DNA of 34,233 nt, taken from positions 1 through 34,233 of the forward strand of contig CAMDTN010000026.1 in NCBI GenBank assembly GCA_945907755.1. Direction: 5' to 3'. Numbering within the stretch: position 1 is the first letter of the stretch; each line of letters begins with the position of its first letter. A program made the translations under genes and the position numbers. This DNA is from Singulisphaera sp. GP187 (GTDB lineage: Bacteria; Planctomycetota; GCA-002687715). This document shows positions 25,664 to 32,462 of this stretch, piece after piece. The notes beneath the pieces are model-generated. The model ran no database searches. It saw only the letters and a list, made by a program, of their open reading frames with translations, and had not been told where the DNA came from.

Positions 25664-25692
25664 AGTCTACAGGCGCCCACCCCACACCACAA
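25664..25692 (-). promoter_or_regulatory. Candidate promoter of the RRM gene
   Basis: On the minus strand TTGTGG (25687-25692), 17 bp, TAGACT (25664-25669). Start of transcription would be near 25657, giving a leader of about 295 nt. The -35 is weak (3 of 6), so the call rests on spacing and the -10. Confidence 0.35.
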
Positions 25693-25720
25693 CCCTAGGG
25701 TCCAAGTCAAGCCCGCTCAA

Positions 25721-25747
25721 AATCCTGCCAATGGCACGCGCAGGATT
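25721..25747. promoter_or_regulatory. Perfect dyad just upstream of a consensus -35
   Basis: AATCCTGC (25721-25728) and GCAGGATT (25740-25747) form a perfect 8-bp inverted repeat with an 11-bp gap, ending 3 bp before TTGACA at 25751. The size and place suit a dimeric regulator site; as RNA it has no U-tract. Confidence 0.4.
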
Positions 25748-25750
25748 GCC

Positions 25751-25780
25751 TTGACATGAGTCTTGCACCGAGTCCATACT
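25751..25780 (+). promoter_or_regulatory. Sigma70-type promoter of the 25907 secreted protein
   Basis: A perfect TTGACA (25751-25756), 18 bp, CATACT (25775-25780). Start near 25787, leader of about 120 nt with a Shine-Dalgarno. Confidence 0.6.
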
Positions 25781-25906
25781 GCCGACATCCGAGTCGTTTG
25801 CCGCGTTTCTCAGTTGTTTGTGCTGAAGTTTCACCTCTGTCTTGCAACTGTGTTCCGCGAACAACTCTGTTCCTTCACCCACCCGCACCAAAGGAGTCTT
25901 GTTCCC

Positions 25907-27556
25907 ATGAAAAAATGCGCTCTTTTCTTGATCGCTGCCATGGCCATCGCGATGCCCGTAACGGCACAGTTGGTCACCGTCGGCACCGGTACCACCAAAA
26001 ACACGATTTACAGCGAACCGGCCCCCTACGGCAACTACTGGTGGGGTTCCCGCCACCAGTTCATCATCCAAGCCGCTGAACTCACGGCCTTGGGCGTTGG
26101 CGCTGGCGCCAACCTGAACAGCATCGGTTTTGATGTGTTCGCCGTCAACGGCCAAGCGCTGGTCAATTTCGAGATCAAGGCCGGCCTGACCACCACCCCC
26201 AACCTGTCCTTGGGTTGGATTGCGGGCACCACGCAGGTGTTGGCCCCGATTCCTAGCTACGCGGCTACCGCCGGCTGGAACACGCACGTGTTGTCCGCAC
26301 CCATCGTGTGGGACGGCACCAGCAATGTGGTCATCGAGACTTGCTTCAACAACAGCTCGTACACGCTGAACTGCGTGTTCAACCAGACCATCGGCGCGTT
26401 CACTGCCTCGCGTTGGTATCGCAACGATGCTGTCGGCATCTGCTTGAACGCGGCCACCACTGGCATGTCAACCACGCGCCCGAACATGCAACTCGGATTC
26501 GCAGGCGCTGCACTGCCGCCTGAGTACCAAGTGAATCAGGGCGCGTCATCGCTCGATTTCAACGGGCTGCAGAACACGGCCTTCGCCCTGAACACCGCGC
26601 AGGTTTGCGCTGGCGGTCCTGTCACAGCGAACATCGGCACCAACGTTCCCGGCAACGGCTGGGATATCGCCCTGTCCTTCCTGCCTGTGTTGCCCGCATC
26701 CGCAGGTGGCATCACGCTGCCCGGTGGGCAAGTGTTCAATCTCAATTTCGCCGGCGGCTTGATTTGGCTGAACGGTGGCCCAGCGCCCTTGTTCATGCCT
26801 ATCCCTGGCAGCTTCCCCATCACCTTCACTGCACCTGGCGCACCCTTCCCGCTGGCGGCACAGCAACTGGTGTTCGACCCCTCCAACCCCATCGGCGTCG
26901 CACTCAGCCAAGCTGCTGCGATGAATGTGGTTGCCGCCGCCACCATGCCCCTCACCCTCACCGATGACAGCAGCGTGAACATCGCCTTCGGCGGCACGCC
27001 TCTGTGCGGCCCAGCAACCCTGTCGCTCTACGGCACGGCGTACACCAATGTGAATGTCGTCTCTAACGGTCGCCTCATGTTTGGCCCAGCGAATCTCACT
27101 TGGACGCCAACTGTCGCTGCAACCCTCATTGACGCGCCCTCCTTTGGCGTGTGGGCGGACTTCAATCCAGGTGCCGGCGGCAGCATGAGCATCAGCTCAC
27201 TTCTCGTCGGTGGCATCCGTGTGGATTGGACCGCGGTGCCATATTTCGGCGGCGGCGCGCTCAACACCTTCGGTCTGCAGCTTGATGTCTCAGGTCAAGC
27301 GCAAGTCGACGGCCTCGCTGGCATGGGCGTCGGTGCCGGTGGCCAGTGGGTGGGCATCAGCGGCGGCAACGCCACCACGGCCACCGACCTCGGCCCGGTG
27401 GTCTACACACCCGCTAGCATCGTGCCCGTAGCAGGCCCAGCAACGCCTGCTCCGATGGTCTACGCCATGGGCCTCCAAGGTGGTGTGACCACAGGCCTCA
27501 CCAGCATCAGTTACATCCCCAACGCGGGCGGCAACTATGACTGGGTGAGCAACTAA
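25907..27556 (+). CDS. Large secreted beta-sandwich protein, paralogue of 3950-5800
   Basis: A protein of 549 residues with a signal peptide (MKKCALFLIAAMAIAMPVTAQ). ATG 25907 has AAAGGAG (25890-25896) 10 nt upstream. Residues about 25-200 form a domain with APYGNYWWGSRHQ, VWDGTSNVVIETCFNNSSY and RPNMQLGF, a module also seen in large surface proteins of Bacteroidota. Residues about 205-549 match the C-terminal part of the protein at 3950-5800 (DFNG, GNGWDIALSFLP, GGLIWLNG, VNVVSNGRLMFG). The consensus promoter and good ribosome site suggest high expression, as for a structural surface protein (inference). Function unknown. A strong hairpin follows the stop. Confidence 0.83.
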   Translation: MKKCALFLIAAMAIAMPVTAQLVTVGTGTTKNTIYSEPAPYGNYWWGSRHQFIIQAAELTALGVGAGANLNSIGFDVFAVNGQALVNFEIKAGLTTTPNLSLGWIAGTTQVLAPIPSYAATAGWNTHVLSAPIVWDGTSNVVIETCFNNSSYTLNCVFNQTIGAFTASRWYRNDAVGICLNAATTGMSTTRPNMQLGFAGAALPPEYQVNQGASSLDFNGLQNTAFALNTAQVCAGGPVTANIGTNVPGNGWDIALSFLPVLPASAGGITLPGGQVFNLNFAGGLIWLNGGPAPLFMPIPGSFPITFTAPGAPFPLAAQQLVFDPSNPIGVALSQAAAMNVVAAATMPLTLTDDSSVNIAFGGTPLCGPATLSLYGTAYTNVNVVSNGRLMFGPANLTWTPTVAATLIDAPSFGVWADFNPGAGGSMSISSLLVGGIRVDWTAVPYFGGGALNTFGLQLDVSGQAQVDGLAGMGVGAGGQWVGISGGNATTATDLGPVVYTPASIVPVAGPATPAPMVYAMGLQGGVTTGLTSISYIPNAGGNYDWVSN

Positions 27557-27594
27557 CCTCGCCTGAGTAATCGGCTGGCGTAAAACCCGCCTCC

Positions 27595-27635
27595 ACGAAG
27601 CCTGCGCCGACAAAGGTGCGGGCTTCGTCACTTTT
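27595..27635 (+). terminator. Terminator after the 25907 secreted protein
   Basis: A 14-bp stem (27595-27608 with 27615-27628, two G-T pairs), loop GACAAA, then CACTTTTG. Its right arm touches the stop codon of the convergent exoribonuclease gene, so it may act in both directions. Confidence 0.75.
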
Positions 27636-29397
27636 GCTGCGTGGACATGCCGCGTGTCTGCGGCGCTAAATCCACCACCACTTGCAAGCGCACGAAGTCC
27701 ACTGCCGTGATGACGACGCTCAGGCGCTCGCCTTCGTCGAACACGCGGTTGCCTTTGCGCGAAGTCACGCGCATGCGCGGGCCGTCCACTTGTTTGCGCC
27801 CGTCCATGCTGCGCGCTGGCAGAAATAAATGCACGAACTGTTCGTGCAGCAACAAGTCCAAACCCCAGGGCGACACGCGTTCGATCATCGCCATCACTTT
27901 TTGGCCCACAAAAGCGTGCATGTACTGGCACACCTTCAAATCTCCCACCGCAACTTCCACCAGCGAGGCCATGTCGGCCTGCGCCGAAGCGTGCGCAGCC
28001 ACATCCACCAAGTCCAGCATTTTGTCGGCTTCGAGTAGTTCCAATTCCGCCAGCGCGTCGCGAGATTGCAATTCGTGCAGCCAGCGGTGCACCATCAAGT
28101 CGGGGTAGCGCCTGATGGGCGAGGTGAAGTGCAAGTAATGCTGCCGCGCCAAACCGTAGTGTGGCGCCTCGCCGCCTGGGGGCACCAATTCGTAAACCGC
28201 GCACTCCATCAGGCTCATGATGCGCGCGATGGTGGCTTCGGGGTTGGGTCTGCGCCGCGCCTGCAAGATCAAGCGCCCGATGTCGCGGCCGGTCAGCCGT
28301 TCTTTCTGCGGCACGCGAATGCCGTACTTCGCCAAGTTGGCGATGGTGGCGGCCAATTCCTTCGCGTCTTTCTCTGGGTGAATGCGATAAATGGCTGGCA
28401 TGCGCCGGTCGTTGAAAAAGTCGCCCACCGCTTGGTTTGCCGCCAGCGCGGTCTCTTCGATCAGCGCTTGCGAGAAGAATGTATCGGCACGGTAGATGCG
28501 CTCGACTTGGTGTTCCGCATTGAAGCCGAACTTGCGCTCGCCGCTTTGCAGACGCAACGATCCGCGCGCATCGCGCAGTTGTTGCTGGCGCTTGGTCCAT
28601 GCCGCAAACGCGCGCAATCGTGGCGCGATGGCTGCCATTGCGCGCACGCTGTCGTCGTCCACGCCATCCAGAAGGTTTTGCACGCCACGGTAAGTGCAGC
28701 GGTGCACACTGCGGATGACACTCTTGTGGATGCGCACGCCGCGCCGCGCGCCGTCGTCGCCAAAATGCATGAACACGCTGAACGCGAGGCGATTGCGATG
28801 CGGCATCAGCGAACAGAGCGTGTTGGACAATGCCTCCGGCAACATCGGGATCACTTGATCGGCCAAGTACACACTGGTGGCGCGGGCCAGTGCTTCGGCG
28901 TCCAAATAAGTCCCTGGCACCACATAGTGCGACACATCGGCGATGTGCACGCCCACTTCCACGCCGCCGTCCGGGTGGTCTTCGATGCTGATGGCGTCGT
29001 CAAAATCTTTCGCGTCTTCGCCGTCGATGGTGAAGATGGTGGCGCCACGCAAGTCTTCACGCGCAGCGCAATCTGCTTCCGACGGGTCTGTGGGCAACTG
29101 CGCGGCTTCTGCAACCACACTTTCGGGAAACACTGTGCGCACGCGGAAAGTGGCCAACAATTCCATCTCTTCGCTGTCGGCGTCGCGGTAGCAAGCGGGG
29201 CCTGTTTCCATAGCGCCGAAGCTGGTGCCCATGGCGTCGATGAGTTCGCGCGCATACGCGCGTTCGGGCAAGCCGTCGTCTTCAGCCTCGTCGTTAGCAG
29301 CGACCTCCGGCTTCACTTCATCAGGCGGCTCTTCGCCGCCACCCAACGCCTTGCGCAGGTCTGCAAAACTCTTGAAATCTTTCGATTCTTCGCCCAC
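27628..29397 (-). CDS. RNase II/R family 3'-5' exoribonuclease lacking N-terminal cold-shock domains
   Basis: A protein of 589 residues. The catalytic RNB domain begins near residue 115; the active-site motif TIDGEDAKDFDDA holds Asp125, Asp131, Asp133 and Asp134, matching the four metal-binding Asp of RNase II/R. HYLHFTSPIRRYPDLMVHR is the conserved late RNB segment, and an S1-like RNA-binding domain follows (about 500-575). The usual N-terminal OB/cold-shock domains are replaced by about 110 residues that are acidic and low in structure at first (EEPPDEVKPEV). It degrades single-stranded RNA processively in the cytoplasm. GTG 29397 is the start: TAGCAT (29404-29409) lies 6 nt upstream, and the ATG at 29405 is in another frame. 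Confidence 0.9.
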   Translation of the reverse strand: MGEESKDFKSFADLRKALGGGEEPPDEVKPEVAANDEAEDDGLPERAYARELIDAMGTSFGAMETGPACYRDADSEEMELLATFRVRTVFPESVVAEAAQLPTDPSEADCAAREDLRGATIFTIDGEDAKDFDDAISIEDHPDGGVEVGVHIADVSHYVVPGTYLDAEALARATSVYLADQVIPMLPEALSNTLCSLMPHRNRLAFSVFMHFGDDGARRGVRIHKSVIRSVHRCTYRGVQNLLDGVDDDSVRAMAAIAPRLRAFAAWTKRQQQLRDARGSLRLQSGERKFGFNAEHQVERIYRADTFFSQALIEETALAANQAVGDFFNDRRMPAIYRIHPEKDAKELAATIANLAKYGIRVPQKERLTGRDIGRLILQARRRPNPEATIARIMSLMECAVYELVPPGGEAPHYGLARQHYLHFTSPIRRYPDLMVHRWLHELQSRDALAELELLEADKMLDLVDVAAHASAQADMASLVEVAVGDLKVCQYMHAFVGQKVMAMIERVSPWGLDLLLHEQFVHLFLPARSMDGRKQVDGPRMRVTSRKGNRVFDEGERLSVVITAVDFVRLQVVVDLAPQTRGMSTQQK

Positions 29398-29403
29398 AAG
29401 CGC

Positions 29404-29413
29404 ATGCTACCTT
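29404..29413. promoter_or_regulatory. Overlapping divergent -10 boxes (exoribonuclease / serine hydrolase)
   Basis: Minus strand TAGCAT (29404-29409), 6 nt before GTG 29397. Plus strand TACCTT (29408-29413) with upstream TGC (extended -10), 7 nt before ATG 29421. The two boxes share bases 29408-29409, and the start codons are 23 bp apart. Confidence 0.5.
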
Positions 29414-29420
29414 GCGCGCC

Positions 29421-30539
29421 ATGAACAGATGCAACGAGTTGTTGGCGCTGGTGCTGTTCGCACTGTTGGGTTTCACTCAATCGCCGCTCGCTGGGCAAGA
29501 GCCCGCAGCGCCAAAGCCAGAAGCCGCCGCGCCCGCCGCGATGCCAACGCCGGACGAAGTGCGCTCCGTGCTACTTGCGGCTTTGGGCAAAGATGAAGGC
29601 GCATGCGCCGTGGCTCACATCCGTTGCGGATCGATGACGCAGGTTGTTGGCGCTGGCACTGTCGGCACCGGGGGTGAGATTCCCAACGAGCGCACCATCT
29701 TCGAGATCGGCTCCATCTCCAAAGTGTTCACGGCCACGCTGTGGCGTCTTGCGCTGGCGCGCAAAGAAGTCAGTGCGCAAGCAACGCTGGGCGATTGCTT
29801 CGACCCCGCCGCGCTGACTGGGCCTGCGCGTGGGATTCTGCTGGCCGACCTTGCGCGCCATCATTCCGGCTTGCCGCGCATGCCTGCGAACTTCAAACCC
29901 GCGCGACCCGCAAACCCCTACGCTGATTACACACTCGCGTTGGCGTTCGAAGCCCTCGCCACTTGGAAGCCTCCCGCGCAGCCTGCGACCTACGCCTATT
30001 CCAATCTTGGAGTCGGCCTTCTCGGCAATGCGCTGGTTGCCCGCGGCGGCGCGGATTGGGCCAGCCTCATTCGCACCCGCATCACCGCGCCGTTGGAACT
30101 GCACGACACCAAGGTGACGCTGGATGACGCGCGCCTGCCGCGCTACGCAGTGCCGCGCACTGCGAACAAGCCCTTTGTCACCTGGACTTTCGATTGCCTC
30201 GCACCGGCAGGAGCGCTGAAATCCACTACGGCAGATCTGCTGCGCTTTTTGAGTGCGCAAGAATTGTGCGCCGACGAAGGCCTCGCAAACGCATTCCGCG
30301 ATCTGCGCGGCACGGTGTCCCCTGCTGGCGGCAACAGCAGCATTGGCTTCGGTTGGCACATCGCTCCGCTCGCTGACAGCAAGGAATCACTCGTCTGGCA
30401 TAACGGTGGCACGGGCGGTTCCCGCAGTTTCTGCGGATTCATCCCCGGGCGCCAAGTTTCCATCGTGGTCTTGGCTAACAACAGCCACGCCGACACCGAC
30501 GGCGCCGCTAGGCAACTCCTGCGCCCTCTGCTCCGCTAA
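29421..30539 (+). CDS. Secreted serine hydrolase (beta-lactamase/PBP-like fold)
   Basis: A protein of 372 residues with a signal peptide ending near GLAGQ-type residues 21-25 and a Pro/Ala linker. The class C beta-lactamase/DD-peptidase landmarks are present: SISK (Ser98-x-x-Lys101), YSN (near residue 193-195) and HNGGTGG (near 327) in place of KTG. The family contains esterases, D-aminopeptidases and cell-wall peptidases besides beta-lactamases; the HNG form of the third motif is usual in the esterase/peptidase-like members, so drug resistance should not be assumed. Starts at ATG 29421, 23 bp from the divergent exoribonuclease start. The next gene on the same strand begins 48 bp downstream with its own promoter. 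Confidence 0.86.
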   Translation: MNRCNELLALVLFALLGFTQSPLAGQEPAAPKPEAAAPAAMPTPDEVRSVLLAALGKDEGACAVAHIRCGSMTQVVGAGTVGTGGEIPNERTIFEIGSISKVFTATLWRLALARKEVSAQATLGDCFDPAALTGPARGILLADLARHHSGLPRMPANFKPARPANPYADYTLALAFEALATWKPPAQPATYAYSNLGVGLLGNALVARGGADWASLIRTRITAPLELHDTKVTLDDARLPRYAVPRTANKPFVTWTFDCLAPAGALKSTTADLLRFLSAQELCADEGLANAFRDLRGTVSPAGGNSSIGFGWHIAPLADSKESLVWHNGGTGGSRSFCGFIPGRQVSIVVLANNSHADTDGAARQLLRPLLR

Positions 30540-30550
30540 CGCGCCTTGGC

Positions 30551-30580
30551 TTGCACTTCGCAACAGTCCGCGCATAGACT
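30551..30580 (+). promoter_or_regulatory. Leaderless-type promoter of the thioredoxin-like gene
   Basis: TTGCAC (30551-30556), 18 bp, TAGACT (30575-30580), 7 nt to ATG 30588. No Shine-Dalgarno. Confidence 0.45.
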
Positions 30581-30587
30581 GCCCGCC

Positions 30588-31334
30588 ATGCGCGCAATGA
30601 CCTTGTTTTTGCTGTTGGCTGCCGTTGCTCATGGCCAAGCCGTGAACAACGCGGCCTCGTTCACCGGCGACCTCGAGTTTATTAGCGGCTACGAAGCGGG
30701 GATGGCGGAAGCCAAGTTCACTGGGCGCCCAGCCATGCTGTTCTTCGTGAAGCAAGGCGAGGACAAATGCAAAGTCTGGAGCGGAACCGCCTTCAAGGAC
30801 ACCAACTGCAAGAAGACTCTTGAGAATTATGTGTTGGTGATTATCGACGGCGAAGCCGAGCCCGAAGCGCGCAAGAAATTTCCCTCGAAGGGCTACCCCT
30901 TCGTGAAATTCGTGAATGCTGCTGGCGAACGGCTGTGCGAAATCTGGGAGAGCGCCACGCCAACGGTGTTTGAAATGGCCGCCGGCCGTGGCTTAGGGAA
31001 ACACGGGCAAATCCGCTACAGCGCCACCTACGCGCGAGAAGTTATCGCAGCGGACAGAATAGAAACTGCGTTGCCGCTGAAAGAGTTTCGCGAAGCCATC
31101 CGCTGCATTGCCGAGATTGAGAAGATCAACCACGCGGGCAAGCTGCTGACGCGCGCGCAAGTTGTCAAAGGGGAATTGCAAGCGGAAGCGCGCAAGCGCA
31201 TCGCTGCTGCACAGCAAACTCAAGCGAGCAATACCGCCAACGCCAAGCTGGCCCTTGCCGCTGTGGCCCGCGAATTCGCGGGCCTGCCTGAAGCCACCGA
31301 GGCCGATGGCCTCGCGCGCAAACTCAAGCCTTAG
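30588..31334 (+). CDS. Secreted thioredoxin-fold protein without CxxC
   Basis: A protein of 248 residues. Signal peptide MRAMTLFLLLAAVAHGQ. Residues about 25-125 follow the thioredoxin fold: GYEAGMAEAKFTGRPAMLFFV, then KCKVWS at the active-site position, ENYVLVIIDGE, and the cis-Pro strand GYPFVKFVNAAGE. The active-site CxxC is reduced to a single Cys (CKVW), so it cannot act as a normal dithiol oxidoreductase; a second Cys lies at TNCKK about 14 residues on. The C-terminal half is helical and charged. Role unknown; a redox chaperone or binding protein is possible. Its stop overlaps the convergent yedE gene by 11 bp. Confidence 0.75.
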   Translation: MRAMTLFLLLAAVAHGQAVNNAASFTGDLEFISGYEAGMAEAKFTGRPAMLFFVKQGEDKCKVWSGTAFKDTNCKKTLENYVLVIIDGEAEPEARKKFPSKGYPFVKFVNAAGERLCEIWESATPTVFEMAAGRGLGKHGQIRYSATYAREVIAADRIETALPLKEFREAIRCIAEIEKINHAGKLLTRAQVVKGELQAEARKRIAAAQQTQASNTANAKLALAAVAREFAGLPEATEADGLARKLKP

Positions 31335-32427
31335 TCGCACGCGCGCTGCGCATCACTGTCAGCGCGTACAGCAGCACTAACGGCAGCGCGATGGTCACGA
31401 ACATCCGTCCGCCTTCGGTGGTGCCGCCCGGGCCTGCGGGGCCTGCGGCCACTGAGATCATGGTGAAATTGTGGGCCAATGCGCCGCCCACGAGGATGCC
31501 TGCGGTGGTCACAGCGGCATCGCCGTTGCCTTCGCCGGTCAACACAATTTGCCTCACAGGGCAGCCGCCGGCGAAAGCGCCGCACATGCCCACCAGCGCC
31601 AACGCGAGGGCATTCCAGAGCCAATCACCATGCGCCACAGGCTGGCCATCGAAAGCCCAATTGGCTTTGCCGGTGATTAGTGCTGTCACTGCGTAGCCCA
31701 GCACAAACAGCACTGCCGCAACAAGCATGCGCCCACCACCCGCAAAAACTTGGCGCGCCGCAGCAATGGCGCAGAAGCCGCTTTGCGACAAGGCCACGCC
31801 GGCGCCGATGCCGACGATCAATGCCGTGCTCCACAGCGCGTGCGCTGGTCCGGTGATGGCACCAGCGCCAGGGCCGAGCAGGAACCCGCCCGCGAGGAAG
31901 AGAATCAGCAGCAGCACATAGACACTTGGGCCGATCAAACCCAACACCGGTGTGACCACCTGCGTCTTGCCGAGGTGATAGCCACGCCGCTCCATCACGC
32001 GCGCCACGCCGACGCCCGCGAGGAACCCTGGCAATGCAAGCCATGCATTCAGGTCGCCGCCGCCCAAGCGTTGCAACATGCGGAAGGGGCAGCCGAGGAA
32101 CACCATGGCGCCAACGCCCATGATCAATCCCAGCATGAAGCGCGTCACTGCGAAACTGCCGCTGCGAGCTTCGAAAGTGCGCGTGGCCATGCGCCAGAAC
32201 AGCGCGCCTAAGACAACGCCAACAAGTTCCGGCCTGAAGATGCGCGGCGCAGCAGCGGGAGCGTTGAAGCCCAGCGCGCCAGCGAGGTCGCGCAAGAAGC
32301 ACGCGCCGCAGAGGCCCATATTGCCGGGGTTGCCGGCGGCCACTAACCACGCCGCCAACACGCCCACGGTGAACAACGCCACAAACGCAGGCCACAGCCG
32401 CATCAAAGGCAAGTTAGATCTGAGCAT
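31324..32427 (-). CDS. yedE: YedE-like putative selenium transporter (YeeE/YedE family)
   Basis: A protein of 367 residues with about ten membrane segments. YedE marks: NMGLCGACFLRDLAGALG (Cys40, Cys43), IFRPELVGVVLGALF, FLGCPFRMLQRLGGGDLNAW (Cys113), QSGFCAIAAARQ (Cys219) and GMCGAFAGGCPVRQ (Cys282, Cys289). The family includes the YeeE/TsuA thiosulfate importers; this branch is tied to selenium genes and thought to import a selenium compound through conserved Cys. ATG 32427 is chosen over 32436 and far-upstream starts because TAGGAT (32435-32440) ends 7 nt before it, and the longer readings are Arg-rich and overlap the amidase. The nearby selD, with an amidase between, supports the selenium role. 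Confidence 0.88.
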   Translation of the reverse strand: MLRSNLPLMRLWPAFVALFTVGVLAAWLVAAGNPGNMGLCGACFLRDLAGALGFNAPAAAPRIFRPELVGVVLGALFWRMATRTFEARSGSFAVTRFMLGLIMGVGAMVFLGCPFRMLQRLGGGDLNAWLALPGFLAGVGVARVMERRGYHLGKTQVVTPVLGLIGPSVYVLLLILFLAGGFLLGPGAGAITGPAHALWSTALIVGIGAGVALSQSGFCAIAAARQVFAGGGRMLVAAVLFVLGYAVTALITGKANWAFDGQPVAHGDWLWNALALALVGMCGAFAGGCPVRQIVLTGEGNGDAAVTTAGILVGGALAHNFTMISVAAGPAGPGGTTEGGRMFVTIALPLVLLYALTVMRSARATKA

Positions 32428-32434
32428 GGCGCGC

Positions 32435-32456
32435 ATCCTACGCGAACCACTATGCT
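32435..32456. promoter_or_regulatory. Divergent leaderless-type -10 boxes (yedE / amidase-selD)
   Basis: Minus strand TAGGAT (32435-32440), 7 nt before ATG 32427. Plus strand TATGCT (32451-32456), 6 nt before GTG 32463. No Shine-Dalgarno on either side and no clear -35. Confidence 0.5.
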
Positions 32457-32462
32457 GCGGGC

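Larger units (their letters stand above)
25363..25906. other. Intergenic region with two divergent leaders
   Basis: 544 bp without a supported gene. It holds the long leader of the RRM gene (about 25363-25657, minus strand) with hairpins at 25413-25419/25425-25431 (7 bp) and 25588-25597/25601-25610 (10 bp with one G-T pair, loop AGA), the RRM promoter candidate, a perfect dyad (25721-25747), and the promoter and 120-nt leader of the secreted protein at 25907. Confidence 0.55.

Noticed and set aside
29421-30539. Antibiotic-resistance beta-lactamase
   Set aside because: The SxxK and YxN motifs are shared by esterases and peptidases; the HNG third motif and lack of resistance context do not support it.
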